Notes: a model not told the origin generated them from the sequence alone. DNA of 64,000 nucleotides from Lachnospiraceae bacterium XBD2001 (GCA_900116395.1 FPAN01000004.1:1-64000); one strand, 5' to 3'; shown: positions 35,666 through 45,993, numbered from the stretch's first letter. Numbers and translations: made by a program.

Positions 35666-36297
35666 GCATTTCCTCCCCCAAGTGTTGTAGCAACAAACTG
35701 AATCAGCGCCTCCCCAATGGCTTCCGGCTGATCCATATACTCCTCTCCACAGAAAATTCCCATTCGTCTGCGATAGTACTCACAGCTGAAGGAGAACTGT
35801 AACATCATCAGCAAATTATCGAAGAAAAATGCGGTCATCCGCGGATCCCCAGAGAATTCCATCCGCCCGTCCTTCTGGGCCCGTTCAATAATTTCCGCAT
35901 AGATTTTCGCGGTACTACCCTCAATCTGTGCCGCCAGTTCCTTCGCGTATTTTTTACAACTTCCGGACGTAATCTCGTTATAGAGCTTATAGTATGCCGG
36001 ATGTTCATGTGCTTCTTTTACCAGGGTATGAATCAGGTTGCGAATGCATCCCAACAGATCATCTTCTTCCCGAACCACTGATCCCATGGTCTCTTCCAGA
36101 AGACGTAGTGAATACTGGACACAGGCTAAGAAAAAATCATCCTTGTCCTTGTAGTATTTGTAGAGCACCCCCACGCTCACACCGGAGGCCTTGGCAATAC
36201 GACTCATAGCAGCCCGATCCAATCCGCATTCTGCGAACTCCTCGATGCCTGCTTCCATGATGCGCTGTAAAGCTTCCGGCTCCAGTTTCTTATACAT
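35653..36297 (-). CDS. TetR/AcrR-family regulator, probable local repressor of the kinase operon
   Basis: The 214-residue protein has an N-terminal helix-turn-helix (DRAAMSRIAKASGVSVGVLY-YYKDKDD) and a variable ligand-binding C-terminal domain. It is the first gene of the operon and overlaps the FGGY kinase gene, so it probably represses its own operon until a sugar-derived ligand binds. AAGGGG lies 6 bases before the ATG. Confidence 0.9.
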   Translation of the reverse strand: MYKKLEPEALQRIMEAGIEEFAECGLDRAAMSRIAKASGVSVGVLYKYYKDKDDFFLACVQYSLRLLEETMGSVVREEDDLLGCIRNLIHTLVKEAHEHPAYYKLYNEITSGSCKKYAKELAAQIEGSTAKIYAEIIERAQKDGRMEFSGDPRMTAFFFDNLLMMLQFSFSCEYYRRRMGIFCGEEYMDQPEAIGEALIQFVATTLGGGNACMH

Positions 36298-36531
36298 CCC
36301 CCACCCCTTAAGAAAAACCGATCACTCGTGAACCACAATTCACGTTATCTGATTTTATTATCATTCATCTCTATCAATACGTCAACTTATTTTGCAATTT
36401 TCTAAAAATATATCCATATCACGATTAATTTAGTATATAATAATACCATGTGTAGCGTTCCGTTACTTCCAAGGGTTTTTACAGGAGCGTGAAAAGTACA
36501 ACATACCATACGAAAAGGGGGTTATTTTACT

Positions 36532-37800
36532 ATGAAGAAAGGTAATGTACTTGTCGGTCAGTCAGGCGGCCCAACCGCAGTCATCAACTCAAGTCTTGCC
36601 GGCGTATTCAAAACTGCGATGGACAGAGGTTTCAACAAGGTTTACGGAATGCGTTACGGAATCCAGGGATTCATGGATGAGCAATACGTGGATCTCTCCG
36701 ATTTCATCAAGAATGAGTTGGATTTGGAGCTACTGAAGCGTACACCATCTGCTTTTCTTGGCACCTGCCGTTACAAGATGCCGGCCATCCACGAAGACAG
36801 AGCAGTCTATGAACGCATCTTTGAACTGCTGGACAAGATGGACATCGAAGTCTTCATCTACATCGGTGGAAATGATTCCATGGACACCATCAAAAAACTT
36901 TCCGATTATGCAATTTTAACCGGCGCAAAACAGCGCTTCATCGGCTGTCCGAAGACCATTGATAATGATCTGGCTCTCACCGATCATACCCCTGGTTTTG
37001 GTTCTGCTGCCAAGTATATCGGAACATCCACCAAGGAAGTCATTCGTGATTGCTTGGGATTCTCTTATCAGAAAAAGAACGTTACCGTCATTGAAGTGAT
37101 GGGACGAAATGCCGGATGGTTAACCGGTGCTACCGCCCTGTCCAAGGGAGAGGATTGTGACGGACCGGATATGATTTTCCTTCCGGAAGTACCATTTGAC
37201 GTGAAGAAATTCCGTGATCAGGTAGAAAAATTATTGAAGAAAAAAGATGTGGTGGTTGCTGCCGTTTCCGAAGGTATCAAGGATGCCAACGGAACCTATA
37301 TCTGTCAGCTGACGGCCGGCAGTGAATCCGTAGATGCATTCGGTCACATCCAGATGACCGGTACCGCTGCATTCCTTGCCAACTACATCCATGACGAATT
37401 GGGTTGCAAGACCAGAGCCGTTGAGTTCTCCACCTTACAGCGTGCTGCTGCACATCTTGCCAGCCGTATCGACATCAACGAAGCATTCATGGTAGGTGGT
37501 GCTGCTGTTAAGGCTGCAGATGAAGGCATCTCCGGTGTCATGGTTGTTATCGATCGTCTCTCCGACGACCCATATCAGAGTACCACCGGTGTTTACGATG
37601 TACACCGCATCGCAAACGACGAGAAGCTGGTTCCGAGAAATTGGATTAACAAGGAAGGCAACTACGTTACCGACGAATTCATCGACTATGTTCGTCCATT
37701 GATTCAGGGCGATTACCAGCCAATGATGGTTGGCGGACTTCCAAGACATCTGACCATGAATTCCAAGGGATACAAGGATCTCTACAACGCAGACAAATAA
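36532..37800 (+). CDS. pfp: 6-phosphofructokinase, probably pyrophosphate-dependent
   Basis: The 422-residue protein has the PFK core: GQSGGPTAVINSS at the phosphate-donor site, IGGNDSMDTIKKL, and GCPKTIDNDL with the catalytic aspartates. The Asp in GGND and the Lys in PKTIDND are the residues that mark PPi use; ATP enzymes have Gly at both. It converts fructose-6-phosphate to the 1,6-bisphosphate, reversibly if PPi-dependent. AAGGGGG precedes the ATG; a -10-like TATAAT lies at 36436-36441. It is monocistronic and ends at a strong terminator. Confidence 0.9.
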   Translation: MKKGNVLVGQSGGPTAVINSSLAGVFKTAMDRGFNKVYGMRYGIQGFMDEQYVDLSDFIKNELDLELLKRTPSAFLGTCRYKMPAIHEDRAVYERIFELLDKMDIEVFIYIGGNDSMDTIKKLSDYAILTGAKQRFIGCPKTIDNDLALTDHTPGFGSAAKYIGTSTKEVIRDCLGFSYQKKNVTVIEVMGRNAGWLTGATALSKGEDCDGPDMIFLPEVPFDVKKFRDQVEKLLKKKDVVVAAVSEGIKDANGTYICQLTAGSESVDAFGHIQMTGTAAFLANYIHDELGCKTRAVEFSTLQRAAAHLASRIDINEAFMVGGAAVKAADEGISGVMVVIDRLSDDPYQSTTGVYDVHRIANDEKLVPRNWINKEGNYVTDEFIDYVRPLIQGDYQPMMVGGLPRHLTMNSKGYKDLYNADK

Positions 37801-37807
37801 AAGAAAA

Positions 37808-37842
37808 AGCGCAAGGCCCACAAAGCCTTGCGCTATTTTTAT
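37808..37842 (+). terminator. Terminator of the phosphofructokinase gene
   Basis: AGCGCAAGGC pairs with GCCTTGCGCT and is followed by ATTTTTAT. Confidence 0.9.
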
Positions 37843-37850
37843 GCTTATTC

Positions 37851-38555
37851 TTAGGCAGCCTCGCTGCGCTTCTTGGTCTCTTCCTCAGGGATTTCCACTG
37901 CATCCTTTCGGAATGCGAGGGTCCATACTACCAAGCACAATCCCACACCGCCAATCACATCTTCCACAGAATGTTGTTTTAAAAACACCGTAGAGAAACA
38001 GATGAGAATTCCAACCAGCACATAAGCCGCTTTCATTCCCCGATGTCTCATCAGCCGCTCGGAAGACAAGGCTCCATACATGGTTGCTAAGGTTCCGATG
38101 ACATGCAAGGATGGGCATACATTCGTAGGTGTATCGTGACGATAGAACCACCGCACCACATCCATAAACACATTCTCACGGTCGACATCATACGGTCGCA
38201 TCATCTGCATCGTCGGAAACAAGAAGTAAATCACAATTGTCGCCGAGAAGCTTAATATGATAAACCGCATGGTAATCTCATAGGCCTTCGGATCCTTGTA
38301 AATCAAATACACAATGGTTCCTGCCATATAGACAAACCACATCACATAGGCCACAACGAAGTACTCGCAAAACGGAATATAGGCATCCCACTTGCAGCCA
38401 ACCTCGAAGCATTTCCATGGGTTCCGATTGATTTGTTCCACTGCATAAAATGCAATACCAAACAACGGCCAGAAAATCAAGGTACGTATATTCTCAACAA
38501 TCTTATGATAGATTGACGAAAAAACCGATACGAACATTTTAAAAACTATCTCCAT
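37851..38555 (-). CDS. PAP2-superfamily membrane phosphatase
   Basis: The protein of about 234 residues has six membrane helices and two PAP2 motifs, CPSLHVIGT and STVFLKQHSVEDVIGG with the catalytic histidines. These enzymes dephosphorylate lipid phosphates or transfer lipid head groups at the membrane. The ATG at 38555 is preferred; a TTG four codons earlier is possible and neither has a clear ribosome site, which suggests coupling to the response regulator gene ending 15 bp upstream. Confidence 0.8.
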   Translation of the reverse strand: MEIVFKMFVSVFSSIYHKIVENIRTLIFWPLFGIAFYAVEQINRNPWKCFEVGCKWDAYIPFCEYFVVAYVMWFVYMAGTIVYLIYKDPKAYEITMRFIILSFSATIVIYFLFPTMQMMRPYDVDRENVFMDVVRWFYRHDTPTNVCPSLHVIGTLATMYGALSSERLMRHRGMKAAYVLVGILICFSTVFLKQHSVEDVIGGVGLCLVVWTLAFRKDAVEIPEEETKKRSEAA

Positions 38556-38570
38556 TCCCCACGACAAGTC

Positions 38571-39326
38571 TTACTTGCCGGATAGCGCCTTATCCAAGGC
38601 GGCAGTCAAATTGCCCATAACCACAGGCTTCAACAATAATCCGGAAGCTTTCAGTGCAATCAGCTCCTGCACCACTTCCTTACCGGAACTGCTTGTTACA
38701 AATACAACAGGCAGCCGCATGAGCTTCTGGGTCTGACGAATCTTCACTAAGACTTCCCGGCCACTCATCTCCGGCATCTCATAATCCAACAGTACCACAT
38801 CCGGCATTACTTCATCCATTACCTCGAAGGCTTTGGCTCCGGAATTGGCCACATGGACTTCATACAAATCCTCCAACATACTACGCATGCTACGCAATGT
38901 CGTGGCATCATCGTCCACAACCAGTATCTTCTTGCGACTTGCCATCTGGGCCTTCAATGCTTCCGGATCCATACGCAACTGACCGCATATGGTGTTTAGT
39001 GCCTGATTCTCATCAAGCGGAATAATCAGATTTTCCAGCTTCTCTTCCGGAACAACGGTATCGAACTTCACCTTGTCATCCACGGTACCAAAGGTAATGA
39101 TTGGCGTACGGGGATTGTCGTTGCGCAAGTTGGCAATGGTCATCGTGGGAGCCACCAATAAATCCTCCAAACTTACCATCAGTAAGTCCGGACGCATGGC
39201 CATGATCACACCACCTGCAGAATCCACTCCGTATTCATACGTTTGCATACCAAAGAAGCGTCCCAAGTAGTCAAATGCGGCTTGTGCACCATCGCTAATT
39301 TTCCCCAGCGCTAATAGTTGCTTCAT
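38571..39326 (-). CDS. Response regulator with degenerate N-terminal and intact C-terminal receiver
   Basis: The 251-residue protein has no DNA-binding domain. The C-terminal half is a complete receiver: ILVVDDDATT, phosphoacceptor in VVLLDYEMPEM near 185, VVFVTSSS and LLLKP. The N-terminal 120 residues look like a receiver that has lost its key residues (LLMVSLEDL in place of the phosphorylation site). Such paired-receiver proteins act by protein contact. It is encoded between an EAL gene and a PAP2 gene, so an output through either is possible. Confidence 0.82.
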   Translation of the reverse strand: MKQLLALGKISDGAQAAFDYLGRFFGMQTYEYGVDSAGGVIMAMRPDLLMVSLEDLLVAPTMTIANLRNDNPRTPIITFGTVDDKVKFDTVVPEEKLENLIIPLDENQALNTICGQLRMDPEALKAQMASRKKILVVDDDATTLRSMRSMLEDLYEVHVANSGAKAFEVMDEVMPDVVLLDYEMPEMSGREVLVKIRQTQKLMRLPVVFVTSSSGKEVVQELIALKASGLLLKPVVMGNLTAALDKALSGK

Positions 39327-39465
39327 GCCTGATCCCCACTTTTCTTTTTTGTTGTTGTGCTATTATCATACCACAAAATTCACAGACAAAAAACGACAAA
39401 ATAATGTATTGTCAGCTCTTTTAGACACAAGTAATGCCCGCCATTCGCTTGCCGGGCATATTTTT

Positions 39466-41406
39466 TTACTTATTATGTTCTCTTAAAAATGCAACGAATG
39501 CTTCCCGCGGCATTGGCTTCGCATAGTAGAATCCCTGGATATAATCACATCCCACAGACTCTAAGAAGTGGGCCTGCTCTTCCGTCTCTACACCCTCACA
39601 CACCACCTTCAGTCCGTTGTGATGCATCATACCGACGGTGTCTGCAACGATATTGCGACAGCGTTCTTCATCCAACTTATCAATTAAGGACTTATCGATT
39701 TTTACAATATCGATTGGCAGATGAATGATACGCACAATGTTGGAATAACCGGTTCCGTAATCATCCAGCGAGAAGCGATACCCCCGCTCATACAGATTCT
39801 GTAGATTTCTGGTCATCGTCTTCGGATTCAGGGCACTCATGGTCTCGGTTACTTCCAGATTGACCTGGCGCGGCGACACATCATACCGCTGCTCCAACAT
39901 GGCGAATTCCTGCATCAGGTTATTCTGTACGCACTGCTGCACCGACAGGTTAATCTCCATATATTTAAGTCCTAATGCCTCTTCCTGAACCTCAGACAAG
40001 AATGCATAGACACTGTCTAACACAAAGTGGCCGATCGGTTTCATATAACCAAGGCGCTCCGCCTCCGGAATAAAAATGCCGGGCGGAACAAATCCATACT
40101 TGGAATCATTCAGACGAATCAAGGCCTCTGCCGACGTAAACTTCTTATGCTCCACACTGTAAATCGGCTGGTAATACATCTCGAACTCGTTCCGTTCCAG
40201 TGCCCGTGCAATGATTTCCGCCGATTGATTGCGAATGGTAATCTCCGGCTTGTTGGCAATCTGCTCCGGCTCGATTAAGGTCTGTCCCGCTTTCATCAGT
40301 CGCGGGAAGTTCACGGAGAAGTTAATCATGGCTTCTACGTGGGTAATATCAATTAAGAACCGCACCACCGCAATACGAAGCTGCAATACCGATGCCGGCA
40401 TCACATCTTCCGCAGCACGTAATTCATGATACTCTTCAATCTTCTGGACCAAATCTTCCGCATTGGCATTCACGTCATCAAAGACAATGGCAATACATCC
40501 TACCGGACCGTAATACATGCTTACCAGACCATACTGGTTGCCCATCAATTCCCGCAAATTCCTGGAAGTATGCCGCATGTAATGGTTATATTCCATCTCC
40601 CCTAAAAGAGCCCGGACTTCACTGGCATTGATATAGCGCAGAATCAGCAGTTTTAACGGATGCTTTGCCCTCTCACAGCGACACAAATGCTCCCGGTACT
40701 GCCACCAGCTGTAGATATCTACAGAGAAATCCACCACTTGCTCCGGGCGCTGTATGAACAAATGCCCCATAAGAATCATAATGGCATATGCCAATACTTC
40801 CACCGTGGTTCTCTCATGGGTAGCCTGCCAGGCTGCCGCTGCAATACCAACGATGTAGGCGGACATGAGGCACCACCACTTCACCGGATGAATCAGCTTC
40901 CGACAGCAGATTAAGACAACGTAGCCCATCAGATAATACAGTAAGCCCATTCCGAATATAATCGGTATCTGTGATCCACGGACATACCCTTCTTCTAAAG
41001 TTACCGTAAAAATTTGGTGAGTGAAACTGTTGGAAAAGAGCACCATAAGAATCAGTCCGTAGGTACCGAACACCACCAACCGATTCAAGGATTTCTCCAT
41101 GACATAGAGAACTCCGGCCTCCGAAAGAATAAACAACAGATAAATCACCGGGAACAAATAACGGGTCACCATATATCCATAGATAAAAATGGTGACTGCC
41201 ACTACCCGCCCGGGGTCATTATTCAGATGATTTATCAGATACTCGCCGGCCATATCCAGCAAGGTTAAAACCAACGCCACAAACTGCACGTTCAAAAACG
41301 CTTTGTTCTCTTGGCCCTCCGTCATGTGTTTATAGTAGACAGACAGCAACACAATGCTCTGAATGAGCAATGCAATGACATCTTGCAAAAGAACTTCGCT
41401 TCCCAT
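39466..41406 (-). CDS. Membrane EAL-domain protein, probable c-di-GMP phosphodiesterase
   Basis: The ATG at 41406 is preferred because the upstream in-frame GTG overlaps a TATAAT box that is more likely the promoter; the product has 646 residues. Seven to eight membrane helices fill residues 1-235, a degenerate GGDEF-like region follows, and an EAL domain begins near 385. Catalytic positions are kept: SAEALIRL, INLSVQQ, EVTETM, LDDYGTGYSN, VKIDKS, CEGVETE and QGF. It is one of three related membrane EAL proteins in the window. Confidence 0.9.
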   Translation of the reverse strand: MGSEVLLQDVIALLIQSIVLLSVYYKHMTEGQENKAFLNVQFVALVLTLLDMAGEYLINHLNNDPGRVVAVTIFIYGYMVTRYLFPVIYLLFILSEAGVLYVMEKSLNRLVVFGTYGLILMVLFSNSFTHQIFTVTLEEGYVRGSQIPIIFGMGLLYYLMGYVVLICCRKLIHPVKWWCLMSAYIVGIAAAAWQATHERTTVEVLAYAIMILMGHLFIQRPEQVVDFSVDIYSWWQYREHLCRCERAKHPLKLLILRYINASEVRALLGEMEYNHYMRHTSRNLRELMGNQYGLVSMYYGPVGCIAIVFDDVNANAEDLVQKIEEYHELRAAEDVMPASVLQLRIAVVRFLIDITHVEAMINFSVNFPRLMKAGQTLIEPEQIANKPEITIRNQSAEIIARALERNEFEMYYQPIYSVEHKKFTSAEALIRLNDSKYGFVPPGIFIPEAERLGYMKPIGHFVLDSVYAFLSEVQEEALGLKYMEINLSVQQCVQNNLMQEFAMLEQRYDVSPRQVNLEVTETMSALNPKTMTRNLQNLYERGYRFSLDDYGTGYSNIVRIIHLPIDIVKIDKSLIDKLDEERCRNIVADTVGMMHHNGLKVVCEGVETEEQAHFLESVGCDYIQGFYYAKPMPREAFVAFLREHNK

Positions 41407-41524
41407 ATAACTACAATACCTTCCCCTTTTGTTATAGAAAAGATTATACACTATTTTTGAGAATAGGGAACCGAAATTCGCATTTTTTCATAGAAAAATG
41501 GAAACTATTTTAAAATAACGTAAA

Positions 41525-41551
41525 ATGGAGTGCCGTTTTCAGGCACTCCAT
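41525..41551 (-). terminator. Terminator after clpB
   Basis: ATGGAGTGCC pairs with GGCACTCCAT; on the minus strand it is followed by a T-rich but interrupted stretch (TTTTACGTTATTTT), 15 bp after the clpB stop. Confidence 0.65.
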
Positions 41552-41565
41552 TCTTGCATTTTTTC

Positions 41566-44157
41566 TTATTCTTCCGGTCGAACCGAGGTGGTCAATTCAC
41601 CGTCTTTGACATCCAAGGTAATGATGTCTCCCATGTTGGCATTGCCCTCTAAGATGACACGGGCTACCAGGGTCTCCACATTCTTCTGGAGGAATCGCTT
41701 CAGCGGACGTGCACCGTATACCGGATCATAACCGTTGTCGATGACATAAGTCTTCGCTGCATCCGTCAATTCGATATGCAAATCACGGTCTACCAGGCGC
41801 TCATTCAGCTCATCTAACAACAGTTCCACAATGCCGCCGATATTATCCTTGGTCAATGGCTTGAACATAATAATCTCATCCAGACGATTTAAGAATTCCG
41901 GACGGAAGTTACCACGTAAATCGCTCATAACCAGTTCTTCGGCCTCTGCCTTAATGTTGCCGTTCTCATCAATACCATCCAAGAGGTAAGAGCTACCTAG
42001 GTTGGAGGTCATGATAATAATGGTATTCTTAAAGTCCACGGTACGTCCCTGAGAATCCGTAATCCGTCCGTCATCCAATACCTGTAACAGGACATTGAAC
42101 ACATCCGGATGGGCCTTCTCCACCTCATCAAAGAGGACGACAGAGTAAGGCTTGCGGCGCACTGCCTCTGTCAGCTGTCCGCCTTCATCATATCCAACAT
42201 ATCCCGGAGGCGCTCCAATGAGACGGGACACGGAATGCTTCTCCATGTACTCACTCATGTCCAGACGTACCATATTGGTCTCATCGTCAAACAATGCAGC
42301 TGCTAAGCTCTTGGCAAGCTCTGTCTTACCAACACCGGTTGGTCCAAGGAAGAGGAAGGAACCGATCGGCTTACCCGGATCCTTGATGCCGGCCTTGGAA
42401 CGGATAATGGCTTCCGTTACCTTCTGAACTGCATCGTCCTGTCCTACTACGTGTTTATGTAACTCCGCATCCAGATGCAGGGTCTTGTTACGCTCGGTTT
42501 CGTTCAGCTTAGCAACCGGAATACCGGTCCAACGGGATACAATCTTCGCAATTTCATCCTCCGTTACACTCTCGTGTACCAGGGATACTTCCTTCTGCTT
42601 TAAGATTTCCTCTTCGTCGGCCAGTTGTTTTTCCAACTTCGGAAGGGTGCCATACTGTAACTCGGCAGCCTTCTCTAAGTCGTAGCTTTGCTGAGCTGCG
42701 GTAATTTCGTTCCGTACCTGCTCTAACTGTTCACGTAGCTCCGATACTTTGCTGACTGCGTTTTTCTCGTTGTCCCACTGTGCCTTCTTCACGTTGAAGG
42801 TATCCCGCAATTCGGAGAGTTCCTGCTGCAACGCAGCCAAACGGTCCTTAGAGAGATTGTCGGTCTCCTTCATCAGAGCCTTCTCTTCAATCTCCAACTG
42901 CATCACCTTACGGTTCATCTCATCCAGTTCTGCCGGCATGGAATCCAAATCCGTCTTAATGGAAGCACAAGCCTCATCCACCAGGTCAATGGCCTTATCC
43001 GGAAGGAATCGATCGGAGATATAACGGTCTGCCAACGTAGCAGCAGATACCAGGGCACCGTCGGTAATCTTCACACCGTGATATACCTCATAACGCTCCT
43101 TCAATCCACGAAGAATGGATACGGTATCCTCTACGCTTGGCTCATCCACCATAACCGGCTGGAATCGACGCTCCAAGGCAGAATCCTTCTCGATATATTC
43201 CCGATACTCGTCCAAGGTGGTAGCGCCGATACAATGCAACTCACCACGGGCCAACATCGGCTTCAACATATTGCCGGCATCCATGGCTCCGTCGGTCTTA
43301 CCGGCACCCACAATGGTATGTAACTCATCAATAAACAGAATAATCTCGCCGTCGGAGTTCTTAATATCATCCAATACGGCCTTCAGACGCTCCTCAAACT
43401 CACCACGATACTTGGCTCCGGCAACCAGAGCACCCATATCCAGTGCAAAAAGCTTCTTATCCTTCAAAGTCTCCGGAACATCACCTCGCACAATACGCTG
43501 TGCCAAGCCTTCTACAGCTGCCGTCTTACCGACACCCGGTTCACCGATTAATACCGGATTGTTCTTGGTCTTACGGGAGAGGATACGAATCACGTTACGA
43601 ATCTCCTCATCACGACCAATGACCGGATCCATCTTCTGGGCTCTGGCCCGCTCTACCATATCGTAGCCGTACTTCTCCAAGGTATCGTAGGTTGCTTCCG
43701 GATTATCGGAAGTCACCCTCTGATTACCACGTACGGTGGACAATGCCTGTAAGAAGCGCTCTCTGGTAATTCCGAATTCCCGGAACTTCTCCTTAATCGC
43801 ACTGTTGGCATGCTTAATCATGGATAAAAAGAGATGTTCTACCGAAACATACTCATCACCCATGGCCTTGGCCTCATCCTCCGCATGAATCAAAGCATCG
43901 TTTAAATACTTGCCCATGTAAACCTGGCCGCCCTGTACCTTCACACGATTCTGTACCATCTGGATGGCATCATTGGTAAAGTAGGTAAGGTCAATCTCCA
44001 TCTTCTCAATGAGCTTCGGAATCAAGCCATCCTGCTGCTGTAACAGAGCTAACAGCAAGTGCTCCTGTTCAATTTCCTGGTTCCCGTAATCATATGCAAG
44101 CTTTTCCGTGGCCTGAACCGCTTCCACGGATTTCTGCGTGAATTTCGATATATTCAT
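41566..44157 (-). CDS. clpB: ATP-dependent disaggregase ClpB
   Basis: The 863-residue protein shows all ClpB parts in order: N domain (1-145), first AAA+ module with GEPGVGKTA and VLIGEP, a long coiled-coil middle domain (about 410-520), second AAA+ module with [10 protein letters not shown] and [14 protein letters not shown], and a C-terminal D2 small domain with GARPLKRF. It rescues aggregated proteins together with DnaK. The start at 44157 has AGGAGG upstream. A CIRCE operator overlaps its promoter, so HrcA-controlled heat-shock regulation is expected. Confidence 0.97.
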   Translation of the reverse strand: MNISKFTQKSVEAVQATEKLAYDYGNQEIEQEHLLLALLQQQDGLIPKLIEKMEIDLTYFTNDAIQMVQNRVKVQGGQVYMGKYLNDALIHAEDEAKAMGDEYVSVEHLFLSMIKHANSAIKEKFREFGITRERFLQALSTVRGNQRVTSDNPEATYDTLEKYGYDMVERARAQKMDPVIGRDEEIRNVIRILSRKTKNNPVLIGEPGVGKTAAVEGLAQRIVRGDVPETLKDKKLFALDMGALVAGAKYRGEFEERLKAVLDDIKNSDGEIILFIDELHTIVGAGKTDGAMDAGNMLKPMLARGELHCIGATTLDEYREYIEKDSALERRFQPVMVDEPSVEDTVSILRGLKERYEVYHGVKITDGALVSAATLADRYISDRFLPDKAIDLVDEACASIKTDLDSMPAELDEMNRKVMQLEIEEKALMKETDNLSKDRLAALQQELSELRDTFNVKKAQWDNEKNAVSKVSELREQLEQVRNEITAAQQSYDLEKAAELQYGTLPKLEKQLADEEEILKQKEVSLVHESVTEDEIAKIVSRWTGIPVAKLNETERNKTLHLDAELHKHVVGQDDAVQKVTEAIIRSKAGIKDPGKPIGSFLFLGPTGVGKTELAKSLAAALFDDETNMVRLDMSEYMEKHSVSRLIGAPPGYVGYDEGGQLTEAVRRKPYSVVLFDEVEKAHPDVFNVLLQVLDDGRITDSQGRTVDFKNTIIIMTSNLGSSYLLDGIDENGNIKAEAEELVMSDLRGNFRPEFLNRLDEIIMFKPLTKDNIGGIVELLLDELNERLVDRDLHIELTDAAKTYVIDNGYDPVYGARPLKRFLQKNVETLVARVILEGNANMGDIITLDVKDGELTTSVRPEE

Positions 44158-44202
44158 AAGCAAAAACCTCCTGCCAGTTTTCCTTTTTCCTTTGTAATTC
44201 CT

Positions 44203-44245
44203 GTTATACGCTCTTTTGTTAGCACTGTCAAGCGTCGAGTGCTAA
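44203..44245 (-). promoter_or_regulatory. clpB promoter overlapped by a CIRCE element (HrcA site)
   Basis: TTAGCACTG-N9-GAGTGCTAA at 44219-44245 matches the CIRCE operator with one mismatch. On the minus strand TTGACA (44231-44226) and TATAAC (44208-44203) with a 17-bp spacer form the promoter, and the -35 lies inside the CIRCE. The one mismatched CIRCE base contributes to the perfect -35. Confidence 0.92.
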
Positions 44246-44259
44246 AATTATCAGAATAT

Positions 44260-45141
44260 TTATTTCTCCTCTGTTGCATCCGCCTCACTTACGGATTTTC
44301 CGGAACGGATGCCATCCATAATCTCTTCCTTATTGTCCCAGAGGAACCAATTAATGAAGGCACCAATGAAGACAATATACAGGCAAGTATACATCCAAAA
44401 CATCACAATAACCGGCGTTGCCAGACTACCGTAGACGTTATAGGCTCCGACATTATTTACATAGATGGAAAAGACCTGAGAAAACACCGCCCAGGCAATA
44501 GCGGAGAAGATTGCTCCCGGCAGCTGGTGCAGATACGGCTTTTTCTTGCGAGGCACCTTGCTGTAGAGCAGAGCAAAGAGCAACACTGCTCCGATTAGAA
44601 TCAAAAACATGAACTGGGCATGGAGTAGCACCGAGATGACCCCCGTTGCCTCCGGAAAATAGGATAGGAGCATATTCCCCAGCACATCACCGAAGACCAT
44701 AATCACCAACATGAACAACAGCACTGCAATCATGCCTAAGGTGTAGAGGGCCGCAATTCCACGGACCGCGAAATAATTCCGATCATCCTCCACCTCATCC
44801 ATAATATTCAACCCGCGAATCATGGACATCATACCGGTGGCTCCGGCCCAGATAATGAACAAAATGGAGAAGGACAATAAGGACACGGATCCGCTGAATG
44901 CCTGATCGATTAGGGAATTCACCACACCATCGGCGAAATCCGGAAGGATGGCATTCACCATCATTACCACATCATCCTCCGTTAAGGTGGTCATGGTAAT
45001 GATGGATACCAGCACCATAATGGTTGGAATCAGGGACATTAGGAAAAAGAAGGTGGCACTTCCGGCGTAGATACCGATGCACTTCTTTCCCATCTTCTTG
45101 GCAAAATCCAATCCTAAATTCTTCCACTTTGTTTTGTTCAT
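44260..45141 (-). CDS. YihY/BrkB-family membrane protein
   Basis: The 293-residue protein has six membrane helices and the family pattern (KMGKKCIGIYAGSATFFFLM at the N terminus, WAGATGMMSMIRGLN near 100, and GSLATPVIVMFWMYTCLYI near 245). YihY proteins, once called ribonuclease BN, are inner membrane proteins of unsettled function. It follows the GH25 lysozyme gene by 3 bp. Confidence 0.9.
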   Translation of the reverse strand: MNKTKWKNLGLDFAKKMGKKCIGIYAGSATFFFLMSLIPTIMVLVSIITMTTLTEDDVVMMVNAILPDFADGVVNSLIDQAFSGSVSLLSFSILFIIWAGATGMMSMIRGLNIMDEVEDDRNYFAVRGIAALYTLGMIAVLLFMLVIMVFGDVLGNMLLSYFPEATGVISVLLHAQFMFLILIGAVLLFALLYSKVPRKKKPYLHQLPGAIFSAIAWAVFSQVFSIYVNNVGAYNVYGSLATPVIVMFWMYTCLYIVFIGAFINWFLWDNKEEIMDGIRSGKSVSEADATEEK

Positions 45142-45144
45142 ATA

Positions 45145-45993
45145 TTACTTTTCCTCGTTCTCTTTTACAAAAATCAAATCGAAATCCAACGGTGCTAAGC
45201 CCGCGGTCTCAATGCTTCCTTCCTCTGTATACTGCCACACGGCAAATCCGGAAGACAACTCCGGCTGCTCGTTGTAGTTGGCAAACCAGATGTCATAGGA
45301 AGACAAAATATTCATATCATAGAAATTCTCTGCGAAATATCCGTTGGTATAAATCATCGGCTCATAGCCGGCGTCCTGAATCTTCTTACAGAACGCAATG
45401 GCATTGGCAGTATAATCCACGCCTTCCGTCTCCAGTGTACGGGAGCCTTCCACCTGGACCAGTTCGAAGTCATAGACTACCTGCAAATCAATGTCATGAC
45501 CCTTTAAGTTCTCAATGACGAAGTCCGCTTCCTCTTCCACTTCTTCTCTGGTAAGGGCCTGGGAGAAGAAGTACACGCCCACGTTCAGACCTGCTTTTCG
45601 GGCAGCCTTGATGTTCTCCAGGTAATAATCATCCAACGCCAATGCACCGGATTCATATCCGCGAAGGCCCAGACGAATATAGACAAAATCGATGCCCGCC
45701 TTCTTCACGGCCTTCCAGTCCACTTCGCCCTGATGGGAAGAGACGTCAATGGCCAGGTGGCTGGTCATATGATTGTCCGCATCTTCGTACTGATAGTAAT
45801 CCCCGACTTTGGTGATATTGCTTGCCTTCGGCTGGATGTTGGTAATATCTGCCACGTTAATCGGTACCCGCTTCGGTTGCAAAAGCAACACAATCACCAC
45901 TACGGTTACGATTGCTAAGATTACCCCGCCTGCAATAGCAAACGGTACCCAGGATATTCCACGGTCATTACGATTTCTTCTGTTGTTTCTCAT
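45145..45993 (-). CDS. Membrane-anchored GH25 lysozyme
   Basis: The 282-residue protein has a cytoplasmic basic N terminus, one membrane anchor (about 16-38) and an extracellular glycoside hydrolase 25 domain: DVSSHQGEVDW with the first catalytic Asp near 78, FVYIRLGLRGY, GVYFFSQA and VVYDFE with the catalytic pair near 175. It hydrolyses peptidoglycan between MurNAc and GlcNAc. Its start lies within the end of the AraC gene (26 bp overlap) and YihY follows. Confidence 0.92.
   Translation of the reverse strand: MRNNRRNRNDRGISWVPFAIAGGVILAIVTVVVIVLLLQPKRVPINVADITNIQPKASNITKVGDYYQYEDADNHMTSHLAIDVSSHQGEVDWKAVKKAGIDFVYIRLGLRGYESGALALDDYYLENIKAARKAGLNVGVYFFSQALTREEVEEEADFVIENLKGHDIDLQVVYDFELVQVEGSRTLETEGVDYTANAIAFCKKIQDAGYEPMIYTNGYFAENFYDMNILSSYDIWFANYNEQPELSSGFAVWQYTEEGSIETAGLAPLDFDLIFVKENEEK

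Noticed and set aside
39434..39459. Plus-strand terminator ATGCCCG/CGGGCAT followed by a T run
   Set aside because: No plus-strand gene lies upstream, and on the minus strand, where the EAL gene ends, it has no T run; kept only as a weak hairpin.
43115..43666. 183-codon ORF on the plus strand inside clpB
   Set aside because: Antisense shadow of the first AAA+ module of ClpB.
44059..44598. 179-codon ORF on the plus strand across the clpB start and YihY end
   Set aside because: It would run through the clpB promoter and CIRCE and lies opposite two clear genes; the composition looks antisense.
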